This document shows, in pieces, positions 14,238 to 25,267 of a stretch of 64,000 nucleotides of DNA. Under the pieces are notes generated by a model. That model was not told the origin of the DNA. It saw only the letters and a list, made by a program, of their open reading frames with translations, and did not search any database. The DNA is from Sipunculus nudus (lineage: Eukaryota; Annelida; Sipuncula; Golfingiida; Sipunculidae). The position numbers and the translations under genes are program-made. Position 1 is the first letter of the stretch, and every line of letters begins with the position of its first letter. The stretch lies in the NCBI GenBank assembly GCA_026874595.1, contig CM049310.1, positions 5,086,001 through 5,150,000 on the forward strand, read 5' to 3'.

Positions 14238-16330
14238 GCTTCTTAAGAACATCTGTATTTATAATACAGATTTGATTATATAACGCAGACATCCTGAGCA
14301 CTTTCTTTTAATAATCATATCAATTATCATAATCAGATGTGGGAGTGAAGGGTTATGCAGAATGGAAACTTAAAAAAAACACTTTGAAAATACAAAGATA
14401 GCTCTTTGAAAGGCCTTGAAATTGAAAATCCAGATTTATTTTAGAACTCTGCAAGTGTTAAATTCCAAAGTGATGTCCCAGCTACATACATGCATTGATG
14501 ACTGTACCTTTATATATATATAGCCCTACAATATTTGCTTTGTGACATGTACAGGCATATTACACATTGACAGGTGTATCATTTTGAGGTTCAGGGATAT
14601 CAGAGGAAGCTTAAGATGAAGCTGAGGTCAGCCTCTGGACCACAAAAGCCTGATCAGTTACCTCAGGAAATGTTTGTGTTGGGCTCCTCATGAATAAACA
14701 TGAGTGTCTGCCATGGATCACATGTTGTGAGTCCCATGTAAATTGAGCGAGTCTGAGGCATGTTTGGACAGCCGCTTGACTACATTCTGGTAGCCCTCTC
14801 CAACTTGACATTCCTATAATGTGAATCATGATCATCTATGTCTGATTGAGGGATTAGAGTTTTATTGATGAAAAAGGAGTGTCTTTTCTTATCACATAGA
14901 GGTTAAAATCATTGATTTTCATATACCAGCAGGGCACATAATTGAAACTTTCACCACATCCAACTGTCTAATCACATGCGCACATTGCCCATGTTAATAC
15001 AGGTATAACTTTTTTGATTTATGATTTAGATTAAATGATTTAGATTAATGTATTTTATTTAGATTTATTCATATAAATTTATTAATAAAGCATAAAACAC
15101 TAGTATTTTCACTGAGAAGTCTTTTGTCTATTTTCTTAACACTGTCCACCAAGGATTCACTTCGCTAAAGTACATTATCAGCCAGCCTAGTGGGCCTGTT
15201 ATATGAAAAGATAAATTGGAAGCTTGTCCTTGAAAGAAAAACAGCAGGTCCTGGCTTCTGTATTTTACACGTCTGTTTCTTTGACTATCAGTGTCACAAT
15301 TATGACATCAGTTAAACTCATATTTGTTGAAAGATTTGTTTGCTATGGCTGTAACTGGTACCACCAGAAGAAATACCAGTAATTTAGGAAGCTTTTTTAC
15401 TGATAAGAACACACAGACTTCCCAGACGGTTATATATTGATGTAGACAGTTCAGTGACCCCAGTGAGGTAATACTTATTGTCATCAGTGAGTTCAGTGAT
15501 CCTGTGGCTGGCTTGTGCAGCACCAGGGGGACTGTCTGCTGTTTGTGCATTCCTCTAGTACCTCATCCTATTTCCTGGAGCTGTCAACATGGCTAGTAGG
15601 TCATGCAGAGACTTAATGGACCATATATCACACAGTGTGCCCTGCTTTGCAGGCAAACATGTACTGACTGACTAACCTCCAGTTGGATGTTCTCACAGTT
15701 AAACAGCCAGACATGTAGGAGATCCAAACATAGCAATGCTTATCAGATTTAATTTCTTGTGTACAGGATAATGAGGATATATAAAGATGCCATTTAAACA
15801 CTGAACAGTCTCCCTCTTCTCTCCCCCAGATGTCACATTCCCTGATATCACTTGTATTGTTTATATAAAAGTATATCTAAGTATCAGCAGGTAATGGAAC
15901 TAGATAAAGGTGAATATCACTTAAACCACTCCTCACTCAGACTGACACTGATAATAGATAGTGCTGCACCAGTATTCTATATTGTGTAAATATAACTATA
16001 TTGTGTAAAAACAGTAAGATATAACTCAGTGACACAAATCAACAAGTCACCCCTATATAATGATGCATCTTTTGACAGTATATTATAAACACAGTTTTTG
16101 CCTTCAGTGTGTATTTAACAGGTTTGTTTGCATGTATATATATACAAACATACAAACATAAGTGGATAAACATGGATAAACACCTGTGTAGTGTATATGA
16201 GGTTATAGAAATACCTTGTTAAGTGTATTGACCACATGTTCCAGTATTGAACACTCAGTACATGTTTGACTGATCAAAGAGATACAACATGGAGGGTTCA
16301 GGTCTGTAATAACTTCAAGTATACAGACTG
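14238..16330. other. Non-coding stretch, no gene seen
   Basis: AT-rich sequence with short chance frames only. I find no repeat array, splice-framed coding sequence or RNA gene. Confidence 0.45.
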
Positions 16331-16637
16331 CAGGGCTGAGCATTAACAATTAACTGCTTGCCTGGGCAAGTCAGTGGTGGCAGGGCAAACAAAATCACCT
16401 CCAGCTTGCCAACCTGTATTCAGGGAAATTCCATTGGCTTGCTCTGTACAAAAATACCATACAATACCACCGAGAAATAAATGACAAACAAAAACTTAAA
16501 CTCATGTTCATGGTCAAACATGTAAAACAGACAAACTTTGTGTTTGTGGCTGTTATTATTAAATTTTGTAGAGCAAGTAAAAATTTATATTGGGCAAGTC
16601 AAATGTCATATTTTTAAAACTGAATTTTGACCCCTGG
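16331..16637. mobile_element. Possible hAT-like MITE (weak)
   Basis: The segment starts CAGGGCTGAGC and its far end, read inversely, starts CAGGGGTCAAA, which is similar to hAT terminal inverted repeats. Internally, TTGCC/GGCAAG motifs recur in inverted orientation. The flanks share only GACTG (5 bp) instead of the 8 bp expected for hAT, so the assignment is tentative. Confidence 0.3.
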
Positions 16638-17246
16638 ACTGAATACCTTCAAGTACTTAATCAATGAGGTGGACCAGTAACTCGTGTTTTACAAAGTCCT
16701 GTGTGTAATGTCAGATATCTTTGTTCACTGAAGTGACTGAGTGTACCTGGTTATCACTGTGATTAATGTCTGTTATATAGAGAAACGAGCACATGCTTCA
16801 GCTTTTTCTGTGTGTTTCATGATGTTAAAGGTGTCACCAAGGTGTACAGTCAGCTAATTTTATTTGATATATATTTGCCCTTGTGTTGATTTACACACCC
16901 ACTGACCCAGGCTTCAAGGCTATACTGTATTATGTTTCTGTGTAATACAATAGAGAGATGCACATGTGGAGTATAAAACATAATGTTATTAAATATGCTC
17001 ACAAAAAAGGATGAGGCCTCGAGAGCCTTATGTTACATATGTCTGGTATTAGACAACAAAACAGTGACTCACATGCACATAAGGTTATTAATTTCAGCAG
17101 AGTATATTATTATTAATTATGCTCCTCACACTCGGTTTTCGTCTGAGACATCCTGTAGTTTAACCACTGCTTTGTATAGCAAGGTTCTCTGGGCAAGAAC
17201 ACCAGGGTGCACACAACACAGAATTGTAATCAGACCACTGAGAGCG

Positions 17247-17440
17247 TGGTATTGCATTGTGCATCCAGCCCAAATATTAGACATGTGACACCCGTTCTTG
17301 TTGGTTTGATTACACAGGGACACAATTGTAAAGTTCTCATTGGTCTGATTCTTGGCCCTGTGACAGAAAGTTTGTTATCAGACTTATCAGAGCGGATGTA
17401 GCATGTTTAAAATTTGGGCTGGATGCACAATGCAATACCA
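17247..17440. repeat. Near-perfect 29-bp inverted repeat pair
   Basis: Bases 17247-17275 and 17412-17440 are exact inverse copies over 29 bp (core GCATTGTGCATCCAGCCC). Weaker inverted similarity continues inwards (ACATGTG against ACATGCT). Outside the pair, CAGACCACTGAG at 17231-17242 is mirrored by CTCATTGGTCTG inside the loop at 17337-17348. It could be a small TIR element or a stem-loop. I see no clear target duplication. Confidence 0.6.
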
Positions 17441-19280
17441 GGTGTAGCCATTAAAAAATAACCAAATTCATATTCTGAAAGATGAAATTCAAATTTTACT
17501 ACATTGTTGTATCATAATAATAGAATGTACTATGCATGTGATATTGCTGAATTTTTTAAACATGAAAGAATATTTTGAACATATTTTAAGCTGTCATTTT
17601 ATGATGGTGATTTTGTTGGTCACTGAAACAGGCAGGTTGGAAAGTGTCCATTTGATTTCCTAGTACTGAAGGATAATTCAAACAAATCCTTTTGAATAAA
17701 AAAAGTATGCATAGAATTGTCATCTCTTTGAATGGTCTGATGTATACCCTAAAGATGTTTTAAATCTCGCCTCTTATGTGATTTATATTCCCATTTTACA
17801 AGAATGCGTGTAACACTTGCGGTGATATATATGGGTGGCCTGATTATGTAGTGTGTACAGAGTCGTACCAGCATATCTACCTGAGCTTGGTTGGGAACCA
17901 CCTGACAGCTATGCCTGAGCAGTTCTCTTGCCATTAACTTGAGAAATATTTGCCATACCCAACAGGGCCTCAAGCAACATATTGGTGACAGCAAGGTTAA
18001 ATACAGGTCACGCTAGCATCTGATACCCAGAAAGGACCAGGGTGTTGTTTTATGGAGCAGGCATGCATGCACATACAGTAGTGGTCTCATTTGTCAAACT
18101 CACACTGACCACCCCTGTCAAACCATTGATAACTTTTATCAGTGTATTTGGTGGTCTGCTGCTTTATTAACACCATGTGTCATTAAGGCTTCTTGATGTA
18201 CACTGTGAACTGTAAAAGGTCTTTGATCTTGTTTGATTATTTGTTAGTGTTATATTTGATTTTTCATCGTTACTTTTTATGTGATACTAAATTTGATTAT
18301 TGCAGATAATCACATTTTGTCACTGAGGTGTATCTTATAAAAGTATTCTTCCTGTATGATGCTGGACAATTTAATAATCAAATCTTCTCATACACTACTG
18401 TGCTAACATTTAATGAAGGCTATAGGATACTGTATCACACATATTGTTTACCTGTCATTTGGTATGAGGTTAAGATAAAAAAGGGCAAGATTGACCACAG
18501 ATGGAATATTGAACCAATTAATTTTGTTTTAATTCAACTATTGATTAATCACTTCCTTCAGTTGAGTGCAGGGATTATTTAATACATTGTTATACTCAAC
18601 TTGTTGCCTAGCACTTCTTGCCTGAGCTTTTATTTCATGGTGCCCCAAGGCCAGTTCCCTGTTATTAAAACAATAATGGGACATCAAATATTAAACTTTA
18701 CCTGGGTGCATGCAGGAAGTGTCAATCAGGCTCATGGCTGGCTAAAAAATATTATTGACATGGAGCATCAGTCTTGCTTAGTTACACTGACTTAACATTG
18801 TTACATCTCAGTGTTTTGTATAATCTTAGTATTTAGGATGGATCTTCATTATGGTGTGCTATCTGGAGAAATGTTTATCCATTATTGACCTATATTTTGT
18901 GATCAAATGTCACCAAATTTATGACTAAATATAAAGTTAGGTAAAATTAGTACTGATCATCGCTCGATGTTTGGTGATCTATTACTTGTGAAGCCTTGAA
19001 ACTTTTTATATACAGAAGACTGCATTTGTTTCAATAAATTTGCATAGCTGCATAGATTGCCATTGTTGAGGGATCATTAAAGTAAAAGTATTGTTTGATG
19101 GGGCCAATTGAAAAGCCAGATGTGTCAACTGTACTTAATTCTTAAGTATTGTGCACTGATTCTCACAATATTAAATATTCTGTGTGACAGCGATTAAGAA
19201 TAGTTTAAAATTTTGTTCTGTTTGTTGAAATCTGTATTTATTTTTCAAATCAGTTCTTTCCAAAGTTATCAGTAACCATA
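17441..19280. other. Non-coding stretch, no gene seen
   Basis: Open frames at 18328-18582 and 18601-18795 are short, not splice-framed and not recognisable. No repeat structure is apparent. Confidence 0.45.
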
Positions 19281-20516
19281 TTATTGTATCCCCCAAAACA
19301 GAGTTTTGCGGATACTATGTTTTCAGCCGGACGCTGCTGCTGCGGCGTAGGTGTCCGGAGAACTCCTCCGTAACCGCTGGGCGGAATTTTACGAAACCTG
19401 GGATTATGTTCGGGTCACATGTTAACTGCTGCGCCCCGATTTTGTTTTGACCTCTGACCTTTCCTCTGCATTCTGCGTCCATTTGTGCGTCTGTTTCCAC
19501 ACATAAAACCACATATCTCGGGAACCGTTTGACCGATCAGGCTAAACATTTTATACAAATGTAGCCCTTGGATAGCTTTATAAGATACACTAAAAATGGT
19601 GGCGCCACCTGCAACCATTTTTGAACTGCCTCCATCTGTTCATCTGCCTTGGGATAAAATCACTTATATCTCTGCATTGGTTGGACTTATCCACCTGAAA
19701 TTCGGCATGCGTATACATCCTGGATAGCTTTTTTCGATTTTGTGACAGGTGGCGCAACCTACATTCACGTTTAAGCTGCAGACATCCAAGCTCATATCTT
19801 GGGAACCGTTTGACCGATCAGGCTAAAAATTTTATACAAATGTAGCCCTTGGATAGCTTTATAACATACACTAAAAATGGTGGCCCCACCTGCAACCATT
19901 TTTGCACAGCGTCCATCTGTTTATCTGCCATGGGATAAAATCACTCATATCTTGGCAGTGGTTTGACATATCCACCTAAAATTTTGCAGGTTTATACATC
20001 CTGGACAGCTTTCTCGATTTTGTGACAGGTGGCGCCACCTACATTCTAGTTTACGCTGCAGACATCCAAGCTCATATCTCGGGAACCGTTTGACCGATTA
20101 GGCCAGAATTTATGCATGTGTATAGATATCACATAGCTCTTTATCATACACAAAACTGGAGGGGCCACCTGCAACCATTTTTGCACAGCATCTGTCTGTT
20201 TGTCTGCCGTGGGCTAAAATCACTCATCTCTGTAGTAGTTTGACTTATCTGCCTAAAGATTTTGCGTGTTTATACATCTTGGATTGCTTTCTAGATTTTT
20301 TTGTGGCAGGTGGTGCCACCTACATTTATGTGACAGCTTTCTGCATTTGTGGTAGGTGGCACAACCTACATATACATTTAAGCTGCAGACATCCATGCTA
20401 ATATGCAACACACCTCCCTCTATTTTCCCTTGCCACTCAATCCATGCCTCACTTCACCCATTCCACTCTGATTTCGGCAGATACACGTAGTCGCTTGTCG
20501 AATACCCGTATTCTAG
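19281..20516 (+). mobile_element. Helentron-like (HINE-type) element with ~281-bp dimeric internal repeats
   Basis: The 5' end ATTGTATCCCCC is shared with elements at 27487 and 52623. It forms a terminal hairpin (GTATCC with GGATAC, AAAC with GTTT) and is followed by a GC-rich CTGCTGCTGCGGCG tract. The body carries three copies of a block starting CATATCTCGGGAACCGTT at 19512, 19793 and 20074 (period 281). Each block is a dimer of diverged ~145-bp halves, recognised by ACATCCTGGATAGCTTT against TAGCCCTTGGATAGCTTT. The 3' end TCTAG is followed by TT, as in the 27487-29240 copy, and contains the stem GAATAC/GTATTC at 20500-20513. No protein is encoded. Confidence 0.65.
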
Positions 20517-20829
20517 TTGCTATTTGTAAGGGCCATCAATTTTAAAATTTGCCACTCCCAGAGTTGTCAATAGTCTATCGATCCTGTCACATCATTTAAT
20601 ACATCGCCCCAGTCTTCATGTCATGTGGTTCATGATGCATGGTGCCTGTCATTATGTTATTGTCAAAGGGTTTTCCTCAGAATCTCCCTCTGTCATTATT
20701 GTATTCCAGTATAGTAGGTTTTTTTTGTGTGTATCACAGTGTATTACTGTAGTAAATATGGCAGTAATCAAAGAAAGATATTGCTACCAATTTGGAAATG
20801 TTTCAGTGTAATGATAATCATATTTAAAG

Positions 20830-20856
20830 GATTAATGGCTTTGATTGGTAATTTTA

Positions 20857-20943
<87 letters not shown>
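20830..20943. repeat. TA dinucleotide microsatellite
   Basis: An almost uninterrupted run of alternating T and A covers 20861-20943, with one TATGTATA interruption near 20877. It abuts the left end of the TIR element at 20944. A shorter TA run follows that element's right end at 22023-22036, consistent with insertion into a TA tract. Tyr-Ile open frames through it are meaningless. Confidence 0.9.
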
Positions 20944-20946
<3 letters not shown>

Positions 20947-22022
20947 TCGAGCCCACTTTGTGTCATATCGGTTAATAGAAAATCCTGTTTATTGTCACAT
21001 AAATCTGAAATCCCAAACCATTTCCTATATAAACAATGGTTAATCTGACCACTTAATATCATGAAATATTGTCATAATCCCGTTTATTGTCATGGTTCGA
21101 ACCCTTGGCAGTGATACCAGATTGCAGTTAATATCACATCAGACGCCGACATGGCGAACAACGAAGCCAAGAGCCCGAAATCCGTCAGGCGTATCAAACG
21201 ATCACATCTTCCACCTGTGTGCGGTAGGCAAGTGCAGTGATGCATGCAGGTCACTTAGCTAATTAACGTCCTAAGATACCACTATAATCAAGATCATTGC
21301 GTTTCTTTGTACGTTAACAAGGGCTTGCAAACATGATGAACTCCTGGCCTTTGCAAGGCCGTGGAACACACCTTAGTGACGTTTCGCCAAGATGATAGGT
21401 AGCACAAGCTCTAAACGTTGCTTACGACTTGAAATCCCCTTTAAGGCTCCACGAAACCTGGAGGGTTTGTGAGCACTCGAGGAGATACCCTGTCCAAAAC
21501 CTCAATCGTGGTGAAACTTCAGAAGGTTGACAATGGCATGACAATGCCCGCTCCCCCAGCAGTCCTATCATAACGATGACCATGGAAGTCATTAAGAAGA
21601 TATCAGGAAAATAAGGCGCAATAGTCGGGGAAATAGTTATCTAGTAAAATAATTTGCCTACGCATAACGTTATAACAGTGCAGCATATTTCTAGACATTT
21701 GACCTCATGACCCAGATGCTACGTCTCTTTCTGTTGGCAAGTTGGATTTTTTTTTCAGTTATTGCTGCATGCAGCACACAACTCACAGGAAATAAATTGT
21801 CATGTGGACATAAACGTGATTAGATATACTGTTGTGCAATAAAAATATTCATAAACGTTTCTGTTTTCTTTTTATTGACGATTAATTTAATTTCATTTGA
21901 GACATAACGCTTCTTCTATGACTCAAAAGGACATCCATGTTGAAGCCCACATAATGTCACATCCCGGTTATTATCATAATTTATGCATGCACCACCGACA
22001 TGACAATGAGCGGGCTTGACTG
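20944..22022 (+). mobile_element. pogo/Tigger-like TIR element, non-autonomous, inserted in a TA tract
   Basis: The left terminus CAGTCGAGCCC and the inverted right terminus CAGTCAAGCCC define 28-bp terminal inverted repeats matching at 22 of 28 positions and ending in TCGG. Both ends are flanked by TA, the target duplication of Tc1/mariner/pogo elements. Subterminal motifs such as CCCGTTTATTGTCAT recur inside the left end and inverted near the right. An ATG at 21151 opens 29 codons rich in Lys and Arg (starts MANNEAKSPK) before a stop, which could be the remnant of a transposase N-terminus left by internal deletion. No DDE domain is present. The superfamily assignment rests on TIR style and TA flanks only. 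Confidence 0.75.
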
Positions 22023-22036
22023 TATATATATATATA

Positions 22037-22944
22037 TTCATGTATGTTATATTCTCATTGCGCAGCTGTGAGTTGAGTTCATAATCGCAGACACTGATGT
22101 TTTATGACCTTCATGTGTCATAATATATCAATATGTTTGTGCTCATCTTTGTCATAGGATCTTTTATCATTACCGGCGGGCTGCTGCAGTGAAACATCAT
22201 GTTTGAGATATCTAAAATAATAGTAAGCGTCATGAGGAAGGATACAGCCGACATAATTAGTGTGTCATGCTGCATCGCCATGTCGTAGTCAAAGCATTAG
22301 GATTGTGATCAGTTATATATATAGCCACAGGAGATCTGAGGACTGCAGCGAAAGGAAAATGTTAACAGGCAGAATCATTGATTTGTAGCATGTTCCCATC
22401 ACAGAATCCATTTTTGTTCTTGTAACTAGCTCAGTCCTTATGTACAGTGAGAAGCAGGTTGATCAGTCAGTGCCTACTATTGCCATTACAATAACAAGCC
22501 TGCGTCATTTCCATCGGAGTACAAACCCAGCTTTGGTTCGATATATCCTTAACCCAGAGGACTTTTCTACCAGGAACATGTTTGAAAGGTCTGTGTATAT
22601 AAGAGGAAACTGTGAAGTCACTAAGACGATTCACTTGAAAGGAGTTTCAGTCATGTTTAAAGATACTTGTTTTTTGTAATGTATTTATCTGGTCACAGAT
22701 TTGTTCTAAGGTCTTAGTGACAGTGTATACCTTCTGGATTAATATTCTTAGTCATGTATATATAAAACCTGATATCCAGAAGGCTTAATAAGGTTTACAT
22801 GACGATGTTATTATTATTATTTGTTTACCTGGTTTCATTGCCCTTCAATTGGTGGTGCCCATGTACTTAAACCCGTAAAAATTAGTTTCAAGATTAAGTT
22901 ATTGTGAGTAATACATCATAGGATGCCTCATACTTACTCTCTCT
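22037..22944. other. Non-coding stretch, no gene seen
   Basis: The open frame at 22440-22679 (79 codons) is not recognisable and has no splice support. Nothing else is visible. Confidence 0.4.
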
Positions 22945-23880
22945 GATGTTCATAATAATAGAGGTATCCATGTTGTTCTACGCTCCCCAGAAGCGGAAAT
23001 AATGTGCTTCTAAAGAAGCAACTGATTTTCACGCTGCCAGCTTTGACCGTTTATGATATATTTAGACACTAGATGGTGGTTCGTTGTCCGATGAAAAAAA
23101 CGTGTGTATGATGTGACAAGTAGCCAACCAGATGCCAATAAACAAACGCTCCACAGGCATCCTGGCTCCCCCCATATCTGCGCTACAAGCGTCGCTTGAT
23201 GAGTTTACGGTTGAATTTTAATTGCTCCCTCTGCATTCTAGATCATCAACCGATTTGATTATGACATTATGACTGTGTTAGCGTAGCCATGTATCTGTTG
23301 TCTGCAAAACTGAAACCAGCCAGCGATGTATGCACACAGGCTTTGTTGTTACGTTTCGTTTAAAATAAAGCCCACCGGCCGGGCATCCTATGGGCCCAAG
23401 GCCCTAAGCAAACCACGTCTGGGGCAATTCTCTCTGAGCCTGTTTCGGTTACCGGGGCGATGAGCTGTCAAGAAAAACAAAATGAACATGATTTGCTCCG
23501 TGTATTCCTCGCTTGGCAGTCTTCCAGCACAAGGTCTCACCTGATTGGAAAAAAATACAGTGCTCCCCTCTGGTGTAGCAATTAAGGATACGAGGTCATA
23601 ACAAACAGTGCTTGCGATATAGGTACTAGGTCTATAGGTAAAGCGCTGTGTAAAGAGCGTAATGTTGTTCTGCCATGTTCAATATTATAGAGGCATATAC
23701 CAGTTACCCATGTTGTTCTGCCATGTTCAGTATTATAGAGGCATATACCAGATACCCATGTTGTTCTGCCATGTTCATCATTAGAAGGCATATACAAGGT
23801 ACCGGGACCCATGTTGTTCTGCCATGTTCATCATTATAAAGGCATATACCAGGTACCCATGTTGTTCTGACATGCAATCA
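22945..23880 (+). repeat. ~50-bp minisatellite interrupted by the MULE-like element
   Basis: Units carrying TGTTGTTCTGCCATGTTCA followed by a TTATAGAGGCATATACCAG block begin at about 23663, 23710, 23759, 23813 and 23859. A further, diverged unit end (ATAATAGAGGTATCCATGTTGTTC) lies immediately left of the inserted element at 22950-22978. The array therefore seems to predate the insertion. The minus-strand frame through it (repeats of HGRTTWV) is incidental. Confidence 0.75.
22979..23661. mobile_element. MULE-like TIR element (long form) with 9-bp target duplication
   Basis: The element begins TACGCTCCCC and ends GAGCGTA, giving a short TIR (TACGCTC). It is bracketed by a perfect 9-bp direct repeat ATGTTGTTC at 22970-22978 and 23662-23670. 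Near its left end lies the palindrome GCTTCTAAAGAAGC. Near its right end is the block TATAGGTAAAGCGCTGTGTAAA. Both blocks are shared with the 90-bp element at 41208-41297. No transposase reading frame is present. A 9-bp duplication is typical of Mutator-like elements, but the family name is an inference. Confidence 0.8.
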
Positions 23881-24416
23881 GCCATTAGTTGTAAAAGCTG
23901 AGGGATATTTGTAGATATTTAATAGTGATTTACAGATAAAATACTACACATGCCTGGTGTACACAGTCACAGGGCCAAAGCTGTGGTGATGTGACTCAAC
24001 TAACCAGGTGAACCAAACACCTTTAATAAAAATATTATTATATTAAGACTAAATAAAAGATACCTATTGGTGATAACTAATATTGAATTTTTTATCAGGT
24101 ATATTGACAAGGAAGAATAGTATTTAGTTTTGGATGGATAAAGAGATATGCTATCTTCTTATTTTACAAATCTGCCTTGTTGTCTTATTAACAATGATTT
24201 TAACCAAACACCATTACAGTAGATCATAATTTTTCTCATTATTGCGGAAAAGTTCCATACACCAAAGACATTATGATACATTATTTCTTTGATCTGTTTA
24301 TATTTAGCACATTGCTGATCACAAAATGGTTAGAATGCATTAACAAAAAAAAGTAAGAAAAAAAACATGGAACTTATTTATGAGATCTGTTGGTCAAAGG
24401 ACTGTCTGTCATCTGG
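23881..24416. other. Non-coding stretch, no gene seen
   Basis: AT-rich sequence with no coding or structural signal that I can support. Confidence 0.4.
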
Positions 24417-25036
24417 TCTATTTAATTAGGGAAGACTAGTGGTTATCCTCCTGTTGGTCTTTTTAATTAGGGAAGACTAGTGGTTATCCTCCTTTTAGTA
24501 TTTTTAATTAGGGAAGACAAGTTGTTATCCTCCTGTTGGTCTTTTTAATTAGGGAAGACAAGTTGTTATCCTCCTGTTGGTCTTTTTAATTAGGGAAGAC
24601 AAGTTGTTATCCTCCTTTTGGTCCTTTTAATTAGAGAAGACAAGTGGTTATCCTCCTGTTGGTCTTTTTAATTAGGGAAGACAAGTGGTTAACCTCCTGT
24701 TGGTCTGTTTAATTAGGGAAGACAAGTTGTTATCCTCCTTTTGGTCCTTTTAAATAGAGAATACAAGTGGTTATCCTCCTGTTGGTCTTTTTATTTAGGG
24801 AAGACTAGTTGTTATCCTCCTTTTGGTATTTTTAATTAGGGAAGACAAGTTGTTATCCTCCTGTTGGTCTTTTTAATTAGGGAAGACAAGTGGTTATCCT
24901 CCTGTTGGTCTGTTTAATTAGGGAAGACAAGTTGTTATCCTCCTTTTGGTCTTTTTAATAAGAGAAGACAAGTGGTTATCCTCCTTTTGGTCCTTTTGAT
25001 TAGAGAAGACAAGTGGTTATCTTCCTGTTTGTCTTT
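24417..25036 (+). repeat. 41-bp minisatellite, about 15 copies
   Basis: Units contain TTTAATTAGGGAAGACAAG, then TTGTTATCCTCC, then TGTTGGTC. Consecutive AATTAGGGAAGAC motifs at 24424, 24465, 24506, 24547 and 24588 give a 41-bp period. Units alternate between CCTGTTGGTC and CCTTTTGGTC variants in a way that suggests duplication of multi-unit blocks. No frame is coding. Confidence 0.9.
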
Positions 25037-25267
25037 ATGGTGACCCCATTTTTGTGCAGACCCTGGTCTGTATGCTTGTTGTGTTACGTATGATATACAA
25101 CAGGTGGTATATGATAATAAATATTATATATGGAGCACATGAGATTCTTGACCTGGCGTACTCCAGGTGACATGTACTATCAAGCATATATTTGACTTTG
25201 CACCCCCTCAGCACTTACCCAGAACAGAGTCAAGTGAATCATCTCTGTATCAACCCATACGGTGTAT

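Noticed and set aside
20727-21062. Tyr-Ile repeat open frames on both strands
   Set aside because: They are translations of a TA microsatellite.
21088-21104. tRNA B-box-like GGTTCGAACCC
   Set aside because: No A box at the right distance and no cloverleaf can be drawn. It lies inside a TIR element.
24417-25036. CRISPR-like appearance of regularly spaced repeats
   Set aside because: The 41-bp units are contiguous with no unique spacers, in a eukaryotic intron-containing context. It is a minisatellite.
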